A stretch of DNA of 64,000 nucleotides. Source: Akebia trifoliata (lineage: Eukaryota; Streptophyta; Magnoliopsida; Ranunculales; Lardizabalaceae). The position numbers and the translations under genes are program-made. Below are positions 1 through 12,030 of the stretch, piece by piece (the first letter of the stretch is position 1; every line of letters begins with the position of its first letter). Location of the stretch: contig CM030709.1 of the NCBI GenBank assembly GCA_017979445.1, positions 7,606,001 to 7,670,000 on the forward strand. The letters are read 5' to 3'. The notes beneath the pieces were generated by a model. The model saw nothing but the letters and a program-made list of their open reading frames with translations. It was not told the origin of the DNA and did not search any database.

Positions 1-879
1 TCCTCTCTAATCATCTACCTTAACTAAAGTTTTCAACTTTCAAATTACTTCTCTCAAGATTCAAAATCATTCAAGAACATCAAGGAATAAGGTGGGTATA
101 GATTATGATTTTTTATTTAAGCACTTGCACATTCTACTCCTAACCCTATATTTATTTTTACGTTCATAAATTATTTATGATGTAATGCACACCTTCTCCC
201 ATCTTCGGTAGGTTAGACTTTGGTTCGGCCGAAAGGATGAGGGTTGAGTCTTCTTTCCCTTATGATATATCTCATGTATCATATTGTACACAATGCACCC
301 ACTTACATATGCTTGACAATAATGAAGAAATGTGTCTCCCTCTTGTTGGGGTTGAAACATTAAGTTTCTAACTTTTTATACATGTATTAAGGTTATGACA
401 CTCAGGGAACTCCATCATAGAGTCTCTCTAAAAAATTCAAATCAACATTCATACTAATAAAAAATAATGTAAACTAGATGAGTTATCATTTTTCATAAGT
501 TGTTCCCAATGTCACACTAATATCAAAATTATTTTCTAAGGGAACATTTTCACATATTGCACGTACCACTTCTAAACATGCATTTTTATGCATTTTTTAT
601 ATTCTTAAATTTTTCAAAGATTAGCCAAGTTCAAGATAATCACCTTTGGTGGAGAGGATGTGATGCCTAACACTTTCCCTATCCTCTAACCAAACCTTCC
701 TACTTAGATCTTAGGTAGACCATGCCTTTTTCATATACAAGAGTTACTACAATGATAAAACTAATTTCAAAATCATTTTGGGTTCACATTCACACATATT
801 TAAAAAAAATGGCGACGACTTCAAATAACGTAGTATTGAGGTTCTATGATATATATATAGATATTGGTAAGCATGTTTT

Positions 880-1245
880 TAATGATTTTAATAACTCGAT
901 GCTAGCGGAATTTGACCCTAGGTCTCTAGTATATATATATATTTCACATTTAATTACTATCGAGTTCGACGATTTTTTTCTTATGGAAATATTATCAAAA
1001 TCGATTGTAATTAAATAAAAAGTGGTGTACTCACTAGTTAATGTCGTGTTGACCATTTAATTACTTAGTGTCGAGTTCAACATTTGATTACTAAGTGTCG
1101 AACTCACCACTTAGTGTTGAGTTCTCCACTTTTTATTTAATTAGTGTCGAGTTTACTACTTTTTACTTAATTACTATCGAATTCGACAAAATTTTCATAA
1201 GAAAAAAATCGTTGAACTCGACACTGTAAATGTAAATTAGATTTT
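880..1245. repeat. Degenerate repeats built on a GTCGAGTTC motif
   Basis: Variants of GTCGAGTTC (GTCGAACTC, TATCGAATTC, GTTGAGTTC) recur every 20-40 bases, separated by A/T-rich text such as CACTTTTTATTTAATTA. The same motif and spacer reappear at about 14810-15000, so it belongs to a dispersed family. The stop-free stretches here have no recognisable protein content. Confidence 0.5.
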
Positions 1246-1341
1246 TCAATATATATATTTTTTAGTTCGATGTTGTGTAAATCTCCTTCAAACACTCAAA
1301 ATGCATAAGTCATTGTTGCAAAATAAAAAATGAAAATACTA

Positions 1342-1509
1342 AAGTAACATTATGGGAGACATCACGGGAGACATTTTTGACGTGGAAGTGTGTAGGAACC
1401 ATAGATACTTTTTATCAAGATGTCACTCATATTTCAATGAAAATCATCGATCGTTCCTACACACTTCCACGTTAGAAATGTTTCCCATGATGCCCCTACA
1501 ATGTTACTC
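1342..1509. mobile_element. Small MITE with about 60-bp imperfect inverted ends
   Basis: The left arm, starting AAGTAACATTATGGG and running through ACGTGGAAGTGTGTAGGAAC, is matched on the opposite strand by the right arm ending at ATGTTACTC. The arms cover most of the element, so it would fold into one hairpin. A related palindrome with GTGGATAGGAACCATAGAT in its arms sits at 25221-25369. There is no coding capacity. The target duplication is not clear. Confidence 0.6.
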
Positions 1510-2781
1510 CAGCATGACTCAATGAAAAATTACAACTTAATCATAAAAAAATTAAATCTCAATTTTGTTGTTCATTTTTCTTGACGAAACTTCAAAAAAA
1601 AAAAAAAAAAAAAAGATGCGTCTAAATGTTCAAAAGTAAGAGAAAATCATTGTATATTAATTATTCATGATCAAAGATTGTCGGAAATGATCATCAGCTC
1701 CATTGGAAAATCTAACTATGTGAAAAAGTTTACAAAAGGGTAGTTCAAGTATTTCAAAGATCTTATAGACGTGAGATGAGTTCGAGAGACTTGGACTATT
1801 AAGAAATCACCCAAAAATTAAGGATTATTTAGAAAAAAATAAAATCCCTTAGGTAGCGTCCTTCAAGTAATTTTTCCTATTAAAAAACCTGGAAATCTGT
1901 TATAAATTTCATAAATAGGTGAAAAGGTGATTTAAAATAGGAGTCAAAAAAAAAAAAAAGCGCGTGACCCACAGGAGCTACAATTATTTGAAAAAACGCA
2001 ATTCCGGCTTTTGGGTCCCCGTTCGCAAGAGTGATTAAGAAATACCCCTAAAGATTATAGTGAATATTTGAGATGCCCCTATATTTTCAAATTGATTGCT
2101 TGCACCATGGTCCTCTACTAGAGATTAATAGAAAATGACTGAAACACCCATTCTCAATCCCATGCCAAGAAATCCTTGACTTTTTCTGCAAAAATCACTG
2201 GTCTTTAACATCTTTTTAGAATAGAAATTTTCATTTATTTGGAATCAATTGATTTTCCTACCCTAAATAACTTTTAGAAGAAAAAAAAAATAAAAATCCA
2301 ATCTTTAGTATTTGATTTATTACACAATCTTTTAAAACTTACTTATTTTCGATTTATTGATTTAGAAGATAAAATATTAGAGAAAGTTGGAATAATTAAT
2401 CAAATCCTACCCAAAAGAAAATAAAAAACAAAAACAATCGGGGATCTTGTCACCAAAACTCAAGGTTGAAGAAAGGTTTTGGAGAAAAAATTCAAGGTGT
2501 TTGGTAAGACCTTGAAGATAAGGTCATTTTGGTCATTAGACTATCCATATTAAATCAATAGCGTATGTCATTAGTTTGAAAATACAAGGGTATCTCAAAT
2601 ATTTTCCAAAATACGGGGGTGGTATTATTTCAAAATTACCTAAAACTCAAGTACTCAATACTTCATGTAGACCCTACATATGGCCCAAGCCCATCTTGCC
2701 GGCCCGACCACATACATACTCTCCCCATTCTTCAAAACCTCAAAAATCTCTCCACTTCATCACCATCTCTCTCTCTCTCAA
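1510..2781. other. Upstream region of the WAG-like kinase gene
   Basis: About 1.27 kb of A/T-rich DNA without a recognisable gene. A poly-A run lies at about 1595-1614. CTTCAAGTAATTTTTCC at about 1861 resembles the ends of the element at 14689-15483. The last 30 bases before the kinase ATG are CT-rich, which is common in plant leaders. I could not assign a TATA box. Confidence 0.4.
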
Positions 2782-5035
2782 ATGGAAACATCTCCTCCAG
2801 ATGAGTCGATCTCAGCCGCACAGCCATGGCCAGACGATCTCGTTGAAGATCTCCAGAACATGAGTTTCAACTCCACAACCACAACTGACATCAATCGAAG
2901 CACAAGTTCTGGCTCTGAAACAACCTGGACAGCTTCAAGCCTGTGTTCCACCTCAACAAAGCCCCACGCTTCCTCTGGAGATCCATGCTGGGATGGAATC
3001 AAACGAGTCAGATCGGAATCGGTTAATGGTGGGTTAGGACTCTGTGATTTACGATTCGTTCAGAGATTAGGGAGCGGTGATATTGGGAGCGTTTACTTAG
3101 CAGAGCTAAAAGGCGCCTCTGGTTGTACGTTTGCAGCGAAGGTGATGGATAAGAAGGAACTCTCGACTCGGAACAAAGAAGGGAGAGCGAGGACTGAGAG
3201 GGAAATATTGGAAATGTTGGATCATCCATTTTTGCCCACACTTTATGCAAGTTTGGAGTCAACGAGGTGGTCATGTTTGTTGACCGAGTTCTGTCCCGGC
3301 GGTGATTTGCACGTTCTCCGGCAACGTCAACTGGGGAAACGCTTCGATGAATCTGCCGTCAGGTGCGTACGTTAGCAAATATCTCTGTTTAAAAAAAAAA
3401 ATTATCCAGTGTGTTAGTGTACACATAATTTTTCGATGTATAATATGGGAGTTCTGCCACGTGTCCTTACGTTCTTGTCGTGGTGGTCCAGTTGTCTAGT
3501 TTGAGATTTTGAGTGAGATGTTATTCCTTCTAAAGAGCTGATGGGACCTCTGTCACAACTCTTAAGACTTCTTTTATTGGAAAACTACAGCAATGCCACC
3601 TGTACTCAATCGAAGATGATTCAACACGACCCGTTGAGACCTTTCTAAATACTCCCACAATGTCTACCACACAAAATCTCTTAAGAGTTTAAGATCAGTG
3701 GTGGTAAGATCCACAAGTTACTTAATAAAGTTACTCGTGGAGTATCATATAGTTCCTTTGTTTATTCCAAATTAAGGGTATTTTGGTCTTTATAACTTTA
3801 ATGGAAATTTCTATTCCATCGTGTTTCGAAATCTTCGTGATTGATTCGTTTTAGTTGGGCCTCGCGGGATTTCGGGAAGATCCCTTAAACGCTTTTTTCG
3901 CTCCGATTCGTTTTTTACGTCTCTGGTTTTAACAAAAATGGGTTGTAGATTATCATTTCCCAATTCCTGCTTTAGTGGCATTAACGCAATTTTTAACTAA
4001 ACAATGTCCTGAAATTGTCTCTTTGTCTGAATACAATCTTGGCCCCCACCTTATGTTAGCGCACCATAAGTCTGTGGACCCCACGTTCGTCATATTACTT
4101 ATTAGTTATTTACGTCATAAGACACGTGGTAGGTGTTGATTTAAAATTGACTCCCGGAAGTACAGGATCCGGTCTTTTTTTAATTTTTATTATTATTAGT
4201 TACTTAACGAAGTGATTTGAAGTCTTTTGTGTGACGATATGTCTCCAGGTTCTACGCATCTGAAGTGGTGGTGGCTCTAGAGTACGTCCACATGCTTGGG
4301 ATCGTGTACCGAGACCTCAAACCCGAAAACGTCCTCGTTAGATCAGACGGTCACATAATGTTGACTGATTTTGATCTCTCATTAAAGGGTGATAATTCCA
4401 CATCAACGGCTCAGATTGTTACTGGTCAAAATTCTTCCATGGCCCCACCATTGGGTGTTGAGCCACCTCAATTTGCTTCCTCCTCATGCATCCTTCCCAA
4501 TTGCATTGTCCCAGCTGTCTCTTGCTTCCACCCTAAGCGGAAACGTAAGAAGAAACAAAACCTTCACGGTGGGCCTGAATTCGTAGCGGAGCCAATCGAT
4601 GTAAGATCGATGTCGTTCGTAGGGACCCATGAGTACTTGGCTCCGGAAATTGTATCGGGCGAGGGTCATGGTAGCGCAGTAGATTGGTGGACGCTCGGGA
4701 TATTCATGTTCGAACTCTTGTATGGGGTTACACCCTTTAAGGGTATAGACAATGAATTAACCATGGCTAACATTGTCGCCCGAGCACTCGAATTCCCTAA
4801 AGAGCCATCGGTGGTGGCTTCAACGAAAGATCTTATAATGCAATTGTTGATTAAAGATCCTATAAGACGAATGGGGTCCACCATGGGTGCGACCGCAATC
4901 AAACACCACCCATTCTTTCAAGGTGTCAATTGGGCATTGTTGAGGTGTACAAGGCCTCCCTACACTCCCCCACCCTTCACTTCTCGGGATGTCTCGGACG
5001 ATAGTTGCCCCGATACTCCTGTGGAGTACTACTAG
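2782..5035 (+). CDS. WAG: WAG1/WAG2-like AGCVIII serine/threonine protein kinase
   Basis: Two exons, 2782-3362 and 4249-5035, join across an 886-bp GT-AG intron (phase 2, inside Arg194) to give 455 aa. The ATG at 2782 is chosen because upstream in-frame sequence looks like leader. Visible motifs: glycine loop LGSGDIGSV at 96-104, ATP-binding Lys120, catalytic YRDLKPEN at 214-221, and DFD at 234-236 in place of DFG, the hallmark of plant AGCVIII kinases. A roughly 70-residue insertion before the activation segment carries a basic KRKRKKK run at 290-296. [12 protein letters not shown] lies at 316-327. The C-terminus [12 protein letters not shown] and the [17 protein letters not shown] segment match the WAG subgroup rather than PINOID. 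In Arabidopsis these kinases phosphorylate PIN auxin exporters at the plasma membrane. The intron falls just before FYASEV, where I recall PINOID also being split. It appears intact. Confidence 0.92.
3363..4248 (+). other. Single intron of the WAG-like kinase gene
   Basis: The donor is AG|GTGCGT at 3363 and the acceptor CTCCAG|G ends at 4248. Codon phase is restored exactly across it, giving SAVR-FYASEV. I see no insertion or RNA gene inside. Confidence 0.9.
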
Positions 5036-6599
5036 TGATGTTCTAGTAACAAGAATCTTCCACCTAGCATGCCAGTTTTGCTTGTGCTTTCGGTCCTAAA
5101 ATAGTTCAATTCCTAATTTTTAGGAAAAATTGGCATCGTTTGGATGCATTTATAGCCATGTGAATAGAAAAAATAATAATATTTGGAGCAGAAATTGGCA
5201 TGAATTGGGTTAAGTTAGGTTTGCTATATATCATAGATGGGTACACATTTATATTTATTGCCAAACAGGTAAGAAACATTGTTAAAAGCCGGTGCCGAGG
5301 CTGGACTAGAAGAAGCCAATGCATAGCTGGCACGTGATAAGTTGTTGACCTATGAGGAGGCCAAACCACGGGTTAAAGTGATAATTGAGGTGAAATTTTT
5401 TGTTTTTTGCTTCTGCAAAGCGTGCCCCACCCACGTGTACTTTTTAAGGGTGTGGTAAGGTGGGATTTGGGGAGGAGACTAAGAGAGAGAGAGAGAGAGA
5501 GAGGGTGGTTATGAGAGGTACTCTGAATTTTTGTATTCTTTTGCAGAAAGTCACATGGTGGGTGCATTTATCAAATATATTTTATTGTGTTTATAATTTT
5601 ATTATTATATTGATTTGTTGTCGTGGGGAGTTAAATTTGTAAATAGTTAATAAAAAAGATATGTTATGGGCTTAAAATTATTATCACATCTTAAAGGTAA
5701 TAATTATGTTCTATTTGTGAGATTCTTCTTGTCATTGGTTAAGAGTCATTATTGATTATAAATAGTTAGATTCTCATCATCATCATCATCATATCCTTAT
5801 CCCAAAGTTTGGGGGTACTATCATATAACTTTATTGAGAGCCTAATGAAGTCAAATAGCAATTGTGAGAGTTGAGAAAACTTGCAATCCAAACTAAGTGT
5901 TCTGGTGTAATGTATGTGTTGACAAATGCCCAACCGGTTGGGGAGTAATCTTCACCCAACCCACACTTGACAAATACCAATCCGTGCCCATGCCCAACCT
6001 GACCTTTGGCATGAAGTGCTCAACCCAAGTAAGGTTGGCTTATTCCCAAGGTTTTAAAACTCGGTTTCATATCTCGTCTTGTCCAGGCCCAATATCGAGT
6101 GGTCTTGGATGAATTTTTCGATACGTTTGAGACGTCTTGTAAGACAAATCAAAAAATTGAATGTGAATCTTAAATCTCAGTAAAAAAAAGTGATTTTGTG
6201 AGTTAGTTTCGTTCAATTCCGATACCGAGTTAACTTGGGTGATATGTCTCGGTCTCGGATGAGTTTTAAAATCATGCTTATTCCTCATTAATATTAGATA
6301 CTTTAATAATGATAATGACTTGTATAAAAGTAGGTGATATATAAAAAAAAATTTAAATCTATAATTATTTATCTTAAAAATATATTTCAAAACTCACATA
6401 CATGAAATTATAAGCAAATGTTAGGAGACAGATGATGATGATTAACTAAGGTTTGAAATTTGAGTTTCGGAAGGCAAAGAAACAAAGATATTTAAAAATA
6501 TTTTTTGGGTATAATCGTACAAATCGGGCAACTTGATGTCTATGCCCAAACCTAATCCGATTGGATTCAATCATTTTTTTTTTTTTTTTGCGGTATTGT
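5036..6599. other. Gene-free region downstream of the kinase, with small repeats
   Basis: It holds a (GA)n tract at about 5479-5504 and a (CAT)n run at about 5774-5792 followed by TATCCCAAAGTTTGGGG, which resembles the reverse complement of a LINE 3' tail seen elsewhere in the window. A block at about 5930-6060, rich in CCCAACC-type words, matches the inverse strand of about 28250-28350. No gene is supported. Confidence 0.5.
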
Positions 6600-7032
6600 T
6601 GTGCTACATGCGGTAATTATGATAAATAATATAAAAGAGAAAAATAGGAAAGAAATAAAAAAATACACACACAGATTTAACGTGGTTCGACGATGTGCTT
6701 ACATCCACAGAAACGAGAAGTTGAATTTTCACTATATGTCAAATTAGGGTTACATTAGATGAATTTATAGTAAACCCTACTCGTATAGTAGGTATTAGAA
6801 AATTCTAATAATACACCTGTATCGTACTGCAGGGGCGTTGTCCCCGCACCCCCAACCTATTAATTGTCCCCAATAATCCCAAAAACAAATACCATTGTTC
6901 ACTCCGTTCCGTTCGGTAAGTATTGCATTCCTAGTTCCGTTCAGAATACAACACTTTCCTCTCTTCACTCCAACATCTGCCTGCTTTCTCTATATATGTG
7001 TTCCACTTAATATGAGTTACATACTACACACA
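6600..7032. mobile_element. LTR-like repeat, copy 1 (solo LTR or TRIM-type)
   Basis: It opens TGTGCTACATGCGG and closes ACTACACACA, a TG...CA-bounded unit. It shares ordered text with 55865-56241: ACACACAGATTTAACGTG, a GATGTGC block followed by ACATCCAC, GAATTTATAGTAAACCCTA and a GGGGCGTTG block next to CCCCGCACCCC. No protein-coding interior is present, so it is either a solo LTR or the end of a short LTR element. I found no convincing 5-bp target duplication. Confidence 0.55.
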
Positions 7033-10000
7033 GGTAGTATGCCCAAACTTGACCCAAGGCTGAGTAGAACCCATTGGGTTCAGGTTTTACCTATCCAAGT
7101 TGCAACCCTAGCCCATGGCATATAGGCATGGGATATGATTTGGTATGAGATATGTGTTTGATCAGACACGTGTCAATATCCTCAAGCATGATATTAATCG
7201 AGTAGTTAAAGTTATATTTAGGTCCTTTAAAATAGAGTTGTCAACGGATATTAATCGAATCAGATTTAAGCATATCAAAATTTGAGTACGAAAAAAATTA
7301 TTGGTGTCCTAATTTGAATCAGATGGATGTTGTGAAAATATATTTGAATTTGATAAACTTATTGAATATAAAAAAATATCCAATCCATTCGATAATAAAA
7401 TGACCGGAATACCCATCTTTTCAACCCTGCTACTAAAAATCCTAGATTGTTGTTATATATGTTTTTACTTTTGTCCCTCAAACGCTTCACTTATATATAT
7501 ATGCGTGTGTGTATCGTTGGGGAAGAAGATCAAGTAAAATCGATTTATTCGATTTTTATCATTTATTAAATATAATAAAATAATATTTCAAATCAGATTT
7601 TACGGGACGTATCAATATGTGAATCTGTATCTAAAAATTATTTGAATGTTAAAAAAAAGTCGGATATCCAAAATTTTCAAATAATATTTATTTTTTTAAT
7701 TATCAAATTCGGATTCTAATTTCGAATATCCATTGATAGTCCTACTTTAAAATCTATAATTGGAGACTATTTGAAAAAAAAAAAAAAAGAGACCCCAAAT
7801 TGTCCATACCTTGGACGAAAGCTTGAGTCAAGACAGAACAGGGGTCAAAGCCTAGAAAAAATTTAATTTAAGTCTGACTCTGAGTCAGACCCAAGTTCGA
7901 CTCACAGAGTCAGACCAAATATATTTCCTATAGATATCATGGTCCCCATCAGCCACTTGTCTTCTAAAGCTCCAAAGCTTGAGTTTTTTTATAACTTTTC
8001 AGATAACTCGTTTATCACCGACAAATTAAAGCAATCAAGCGTGTTTTTACCATCCTAACCTCACTTTATTTGAAATTACTAAAGTCAACTATGCACTTGG
8101 GCTAGAACTTTACATTTTTGACCCCCACTATCATTAAAAAAAATTCTCTAATAAAGACTTACTTTTTTAATACGAATAAAAGAGAACCTTGGGCTAGTTT
8201 TGGAAATGGTCGGCTGGACCCTTGTTGCCCTCAAAGGTTATCTAGATAATTTTAAGTAAGAATTTACCACCATAATCTTGAGTTGTCAAAAGCATATGAG
8301 AGGTAAATTATCACAAAGACCTTCTTGTTTAGGTAAATACATATTACTCAAAAGGTATTTTGAAGATAATATTTCAAATTTGTAATACGAGGTCTTTCTT
8401 ATGTTCAAAAAAAATTTTCAAGAAATATTTATGATAATTTACTATTCTATCATTTGATCATCTTGATTGGTAGGAGACAGAATGGTAAATTAGTACAAGA
8501 CATATTATTGGAGGGTAATTGAAATCCACACTATTGATTTTATTGAATATAAGTACAATTTATGATTTGTAGACTATTATGTCCAAATAATCTATAAATA
8601 GAAGAGGGTCTAAAGGCTTCAAAAAAAAATTTCCTAGCTTAGAAATCATGTCCAAATCTCACCTCCTCCTACCTCCCTTCAAACACTCTCTCAAAACATT
8701 TAAAAAGAAGAAGATATTTCAGAAGAAGAGCTTAAAGGAGGCAGTCAAGGCAATGTGTAGTATAATATACGCTCTTTTCTTCTAATTCTTTTTTTTCTTT
8801 TCTTTCTTTTCTTTTGATTATTAGAAGTCTTGTGTGCAAAACACCTCCAACTTCATTCAAATCAACCGATCAAGCATTGTTTAGGGAAGGCCTTCGTGCA
8901 ATGGACCAGAAAGAAGAAGAATGATTGGTACTATAGATTTAGAATTTATATTTTCATAAAGCTCGTGCATTGAAGGCAAGATGAACAGACCGGAGATCTC
9001 TTTCCAGAGATAGACATCTTTGTCCTAACCAAGATCAAAATCCCACCATTGAAAATTTTTGTATCCTTATAATGTTGTCCTCAATAAGGCCAAGTTATAA
9101 GGGATTCTCTCAGGAGATTTTCTTACATTTTATTAGATTCAAATCAAAGTACTCTTGAAAGACACACTTCAATCTCATGAATTTCCAACACTTAACCCAA
9201 TCTCACATTAATGGGATTATATAGCTAAAAACAATGGATCAATGAGAAAAGTTTGGGCTGACTTGGGGCAGATGATTATTCTTACTAAGAAAAGCTTTCA
9301 AGTTGATTTTAATTGGAAAATATCCTTCTTGAAGTTAATTTTCTTCTTACCAAAAGGCAAAGAAATCTTTGAAATAGTTTATGAGTTGTAGCTTATAAAA
9401 GAGACATGTGTCAATGCCAACAGAAAATTAGGGACAACAACATCCCAAATTAAGACTCCAAATGGGTTGATTATTTGTTATTAGAATAATTTTTAAGCCT
9501 AATTCATCCAAGTAAAAAAATATCTCCAATTAGAGTTCAGTTGGTTAGGTTTTGATAATGATTATACCAATGTACCGAAAATCTAGATTGCTAAAATTTG
9601 TATCCGTCTAAGTTCAAGAATGTCATATTTTTCATTTGCGTCAAAAAATAACTTCTATGAGTTTTCCTTGCATGTTTAATCTAAAATAAACTTGCACAAA
9701 GATTTTCCTCACTAATTTGAAAATAGACTTGGTTATCATATGGAACCTACATTTTATCTCCATCTCAACTCCAATTACTATCTCAAAATTTTCCAAATCT
9801 TTTAAAACGATCAAGTTTATAAGGTAACCATCTTCACGATGGGGTAAGTGGAGGTGCCTAACACCTTTCCCACCTCTTAATGGTTTGACCATTGGAGTCA
9901 CTTTCCTTTTAAAAAAAAATCTTCTTCAAATAAAAATCTGTTTTGGGTGACCTTTCACACCTTAAAATAAATGAATGTGTGATGTTGGGGAAAAAAAATT

Positions 10001-10536
10001 AGGATTTTTTTTTATAGACAAAACTGTGTAAGACGAAGATATCATTATCAAATCGAATTTTAATTCGATATCCGAAAAGTCAATCAATTCGAATTCGAAT
10101 GTGTGTTCCCAACATCCGTCAGATTTCAGATTTGAATTCGGATGTTAAAAAATATTTTGGATTTTAATTCAAAAATACCTATATTCGATTCGATAAACAT
10201 CTGTTTACAATCCTAGGTAAAAAAATTTGATCTTTCAATGATGTTATTAAAGATCTTCATATTTATGTAAATAGTACATGTAAGGGAACGCTATTGAAGG
10301 ACAATATTAATTTTTTTTTATATCTATGTAAACAATATATCTAGGAAAATGCTACTTTTTGAGTTTTTTTATGGAATGTTATGATCTTCCACAATTATCT
10401 TTCTCCTATTAATATTCTTTACATAAGTATTTCAACCATATTGTCAAGAATGCTAGACATTAATTAGCTTTCCTCATAATTGTATATTTAAAATATTTTA
10501 TTTATAAATTTGTGGCAAGGGATTTTTCATCTTATT
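7033..10536. other. Gene-free, A/T-rich, repeat-derived interval
   Basis: I see no intact gene. A candidate TATA sequence (AATCTATAAATAGAAG) near 8590 followed by a pyrimidine-rich stretch could be a decayed LTR promoter. GGAGGTGCCTAACACC near 9850 resembles text at about 648-675 and may be another LTR remnant. The stop-free stretch at 9641-9901 (- strand) shows no domain. Confidence 0.35.
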
Positions 10537-10796
10537 TTTAAAGCACATTAACTTTTTTGTTTTGTTTTGTTTTTTGTTTTTTTTTATTAGAAGGGTATCT
10601 CGGCCAGCTTGCACGCACCAACTATTCCCTCCTCCCTGAACAAGGCTTGCGAAACAGAATTTTAATCCTACGATTTGTGACCACTGATATGAGTAGTCGG
10701 TGTGAATCGAACTTGAGACCACAGGGGGAGCACACCCCTTGACCCCAAAGTGCTTCCACTCGGCCACCCATCCGGTGGTTTAAAGCACATTAACTT
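10537..10796 (-). mobile_element. tRNA-derived SINE with a perfect 18-bp target-site duplication
   Basis: Identical 18-mers TTTAAAGCACATTAACTT lie at 10537-10554 and 10779-10796 and flank a 224-bp body. Read on the - strand, the body starts with a tRNA-like head, GATGGGTGGCCGAGTGG (A box), and has a B box in TCAAGTTCGATTC. It ends in a long A/C-rich tail, seen on + as T/G-rich sequence at 10555-10585. Head, two-part pol III promoter, A-rich tail and target duplication are all diagnostic. The perfect duplication suggests a fairly recent insertion. Confidence 0.9.
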
Positions 10797-10959
10797 ACAT
10801 GATTGGTAAATTAAGGTAGTGTCACAAATATGGAGGGAATGAATTAGTTTTCAAGAGAACGATAAAGTAGGTAGGTATGATCCAATAAGGTAGCTTAATA
10901 ATTTTGTAAATTTAGGCAATTTAAATGAATTGTTTGAAATATCTTTTAATTGCAGGTAC

Positions 10960-11090
10960 TAGCGAGTTTAGTTGGTAAAGTCTTTGGGTGATGATATCTG
11001 GACCTGAATTTAAATTTCACTAGCATCGCATTACTAAACTCATTAAAAATAGGCTTACTAATAATAATAATAATAATAATAAATAAAAGG
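10960..11090 (+). mobile_element. SINE-like unit with decayed B box and (AAT)n tail
   Basis: GTTTAGTTGGTAAAG at about 10968 resembles a tRNA A-box region. ACCTGAATTTAAATTTCAC about 40 bases on resembles a decayed B box. The unit ends in (AAT)n at about 11058-11082. Its order matches tRNA-derived SINEs but it is unrelated in sequence to the copy at 10537. No clean target duplication was found. Confidence 0.5.
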
Positions 11091-11586
11091 TCTTTTAATC
11101 TAACATTCAAATGACATTATAGAAATTATGGTCTTGTAAGTGAATATGATAATAAGATTCTATAGAAACAAGTATATTGGACACACTTCTAGTTGAACAC
11201 AATTGTAAAATCATACTTCAATGTCGTCAAACATGATATTAATCGAGCAATTAATGATATAGAGAGATTTTATTACCATACCAACTTTTGCTAATGCCAC
11301 CCCAATTCATATGCAAATCACCAAAGAATTAGCACACATTTGGGGGGTCAAAGATAGACTTACAGTGAGGGCACTTACCCCCACAAGAATTTTTAAAGTC
11401 TATGGATTAATGAGGTATTGTGACAAATATTAGCGATGGATAGAAAAATTTGTCGCTATTGCCCCCACAAATTTTTTTTTTTTTTCACTTTTAGTTGTCC
11501 CCACATGGGCAAAACCCTGGCTTCGCCCATGTTGAGAGTGATGTTAGCAAAAGCTGGTGTGGCAATAAAAGTTCACATGACATATT

Positions 11587-12030
11587 TAGGGATGGCAATG
11601 GGGTGGGTTTAGTCCGGGTTTATAGCTAAATCTGTCCCCGACCCCGATTATATTTGCACTCCCTAAACCCAACCCAACCTTGATTCGGGCCTAAACCCAA
11701 CCCAACCTTGATTCGGGTCATAATTTTTTGCCCCAACCTTGCCCCCGCCTCTAATAGGTTTTCCCCGCCCCGACCTGACCGCCCTTCAAACTAGCCTATT
11801 TTAATTTCAAACCAACCCATTATAATTTTACCAACCTGGCCCATTTTAAATTTTGAATGGTGTTGCGTTTTAATTTTTGAATGATGTTACGGTGTGAGAA
11901 TTAATTTAAGAAATTGGGGCATTGTAAGTAGAACAGTCAATGGCTCGGGGTTTTGGCTCCATCCGATCCGTTATGGGTCTGGTTTGGGTTTTGAATGGAG
12001 GCCTGGTGGGTTGCCCGACCTGCTATACTA
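11587..12030. mobile_element. Possible hAT-like element end with GGGT/CCCAACC-rich body
   Basis: TAGGGATGGCAATGGGG at 11587 resembles the TAGGGATGTCAATGGGT terminus of the well-supported hAT element at 48113. The body repeats CCCAACCCAACCTTGATTCGGG. The right boundary and target duplication could not be fixed, so only one terminus is supported. Confidence 0.35.

Noticed and set aside
844..1056. Overlapping stop-free stretches on both strands
   Set aside because: They arise from the GTCGAGTTC repeats, with no domain, codon bias or splice context.
3023..3274. 83-codon antisense reading frame
   Set aside because: It is the mirror of the conserved kinase exon 1 and has no independent support.
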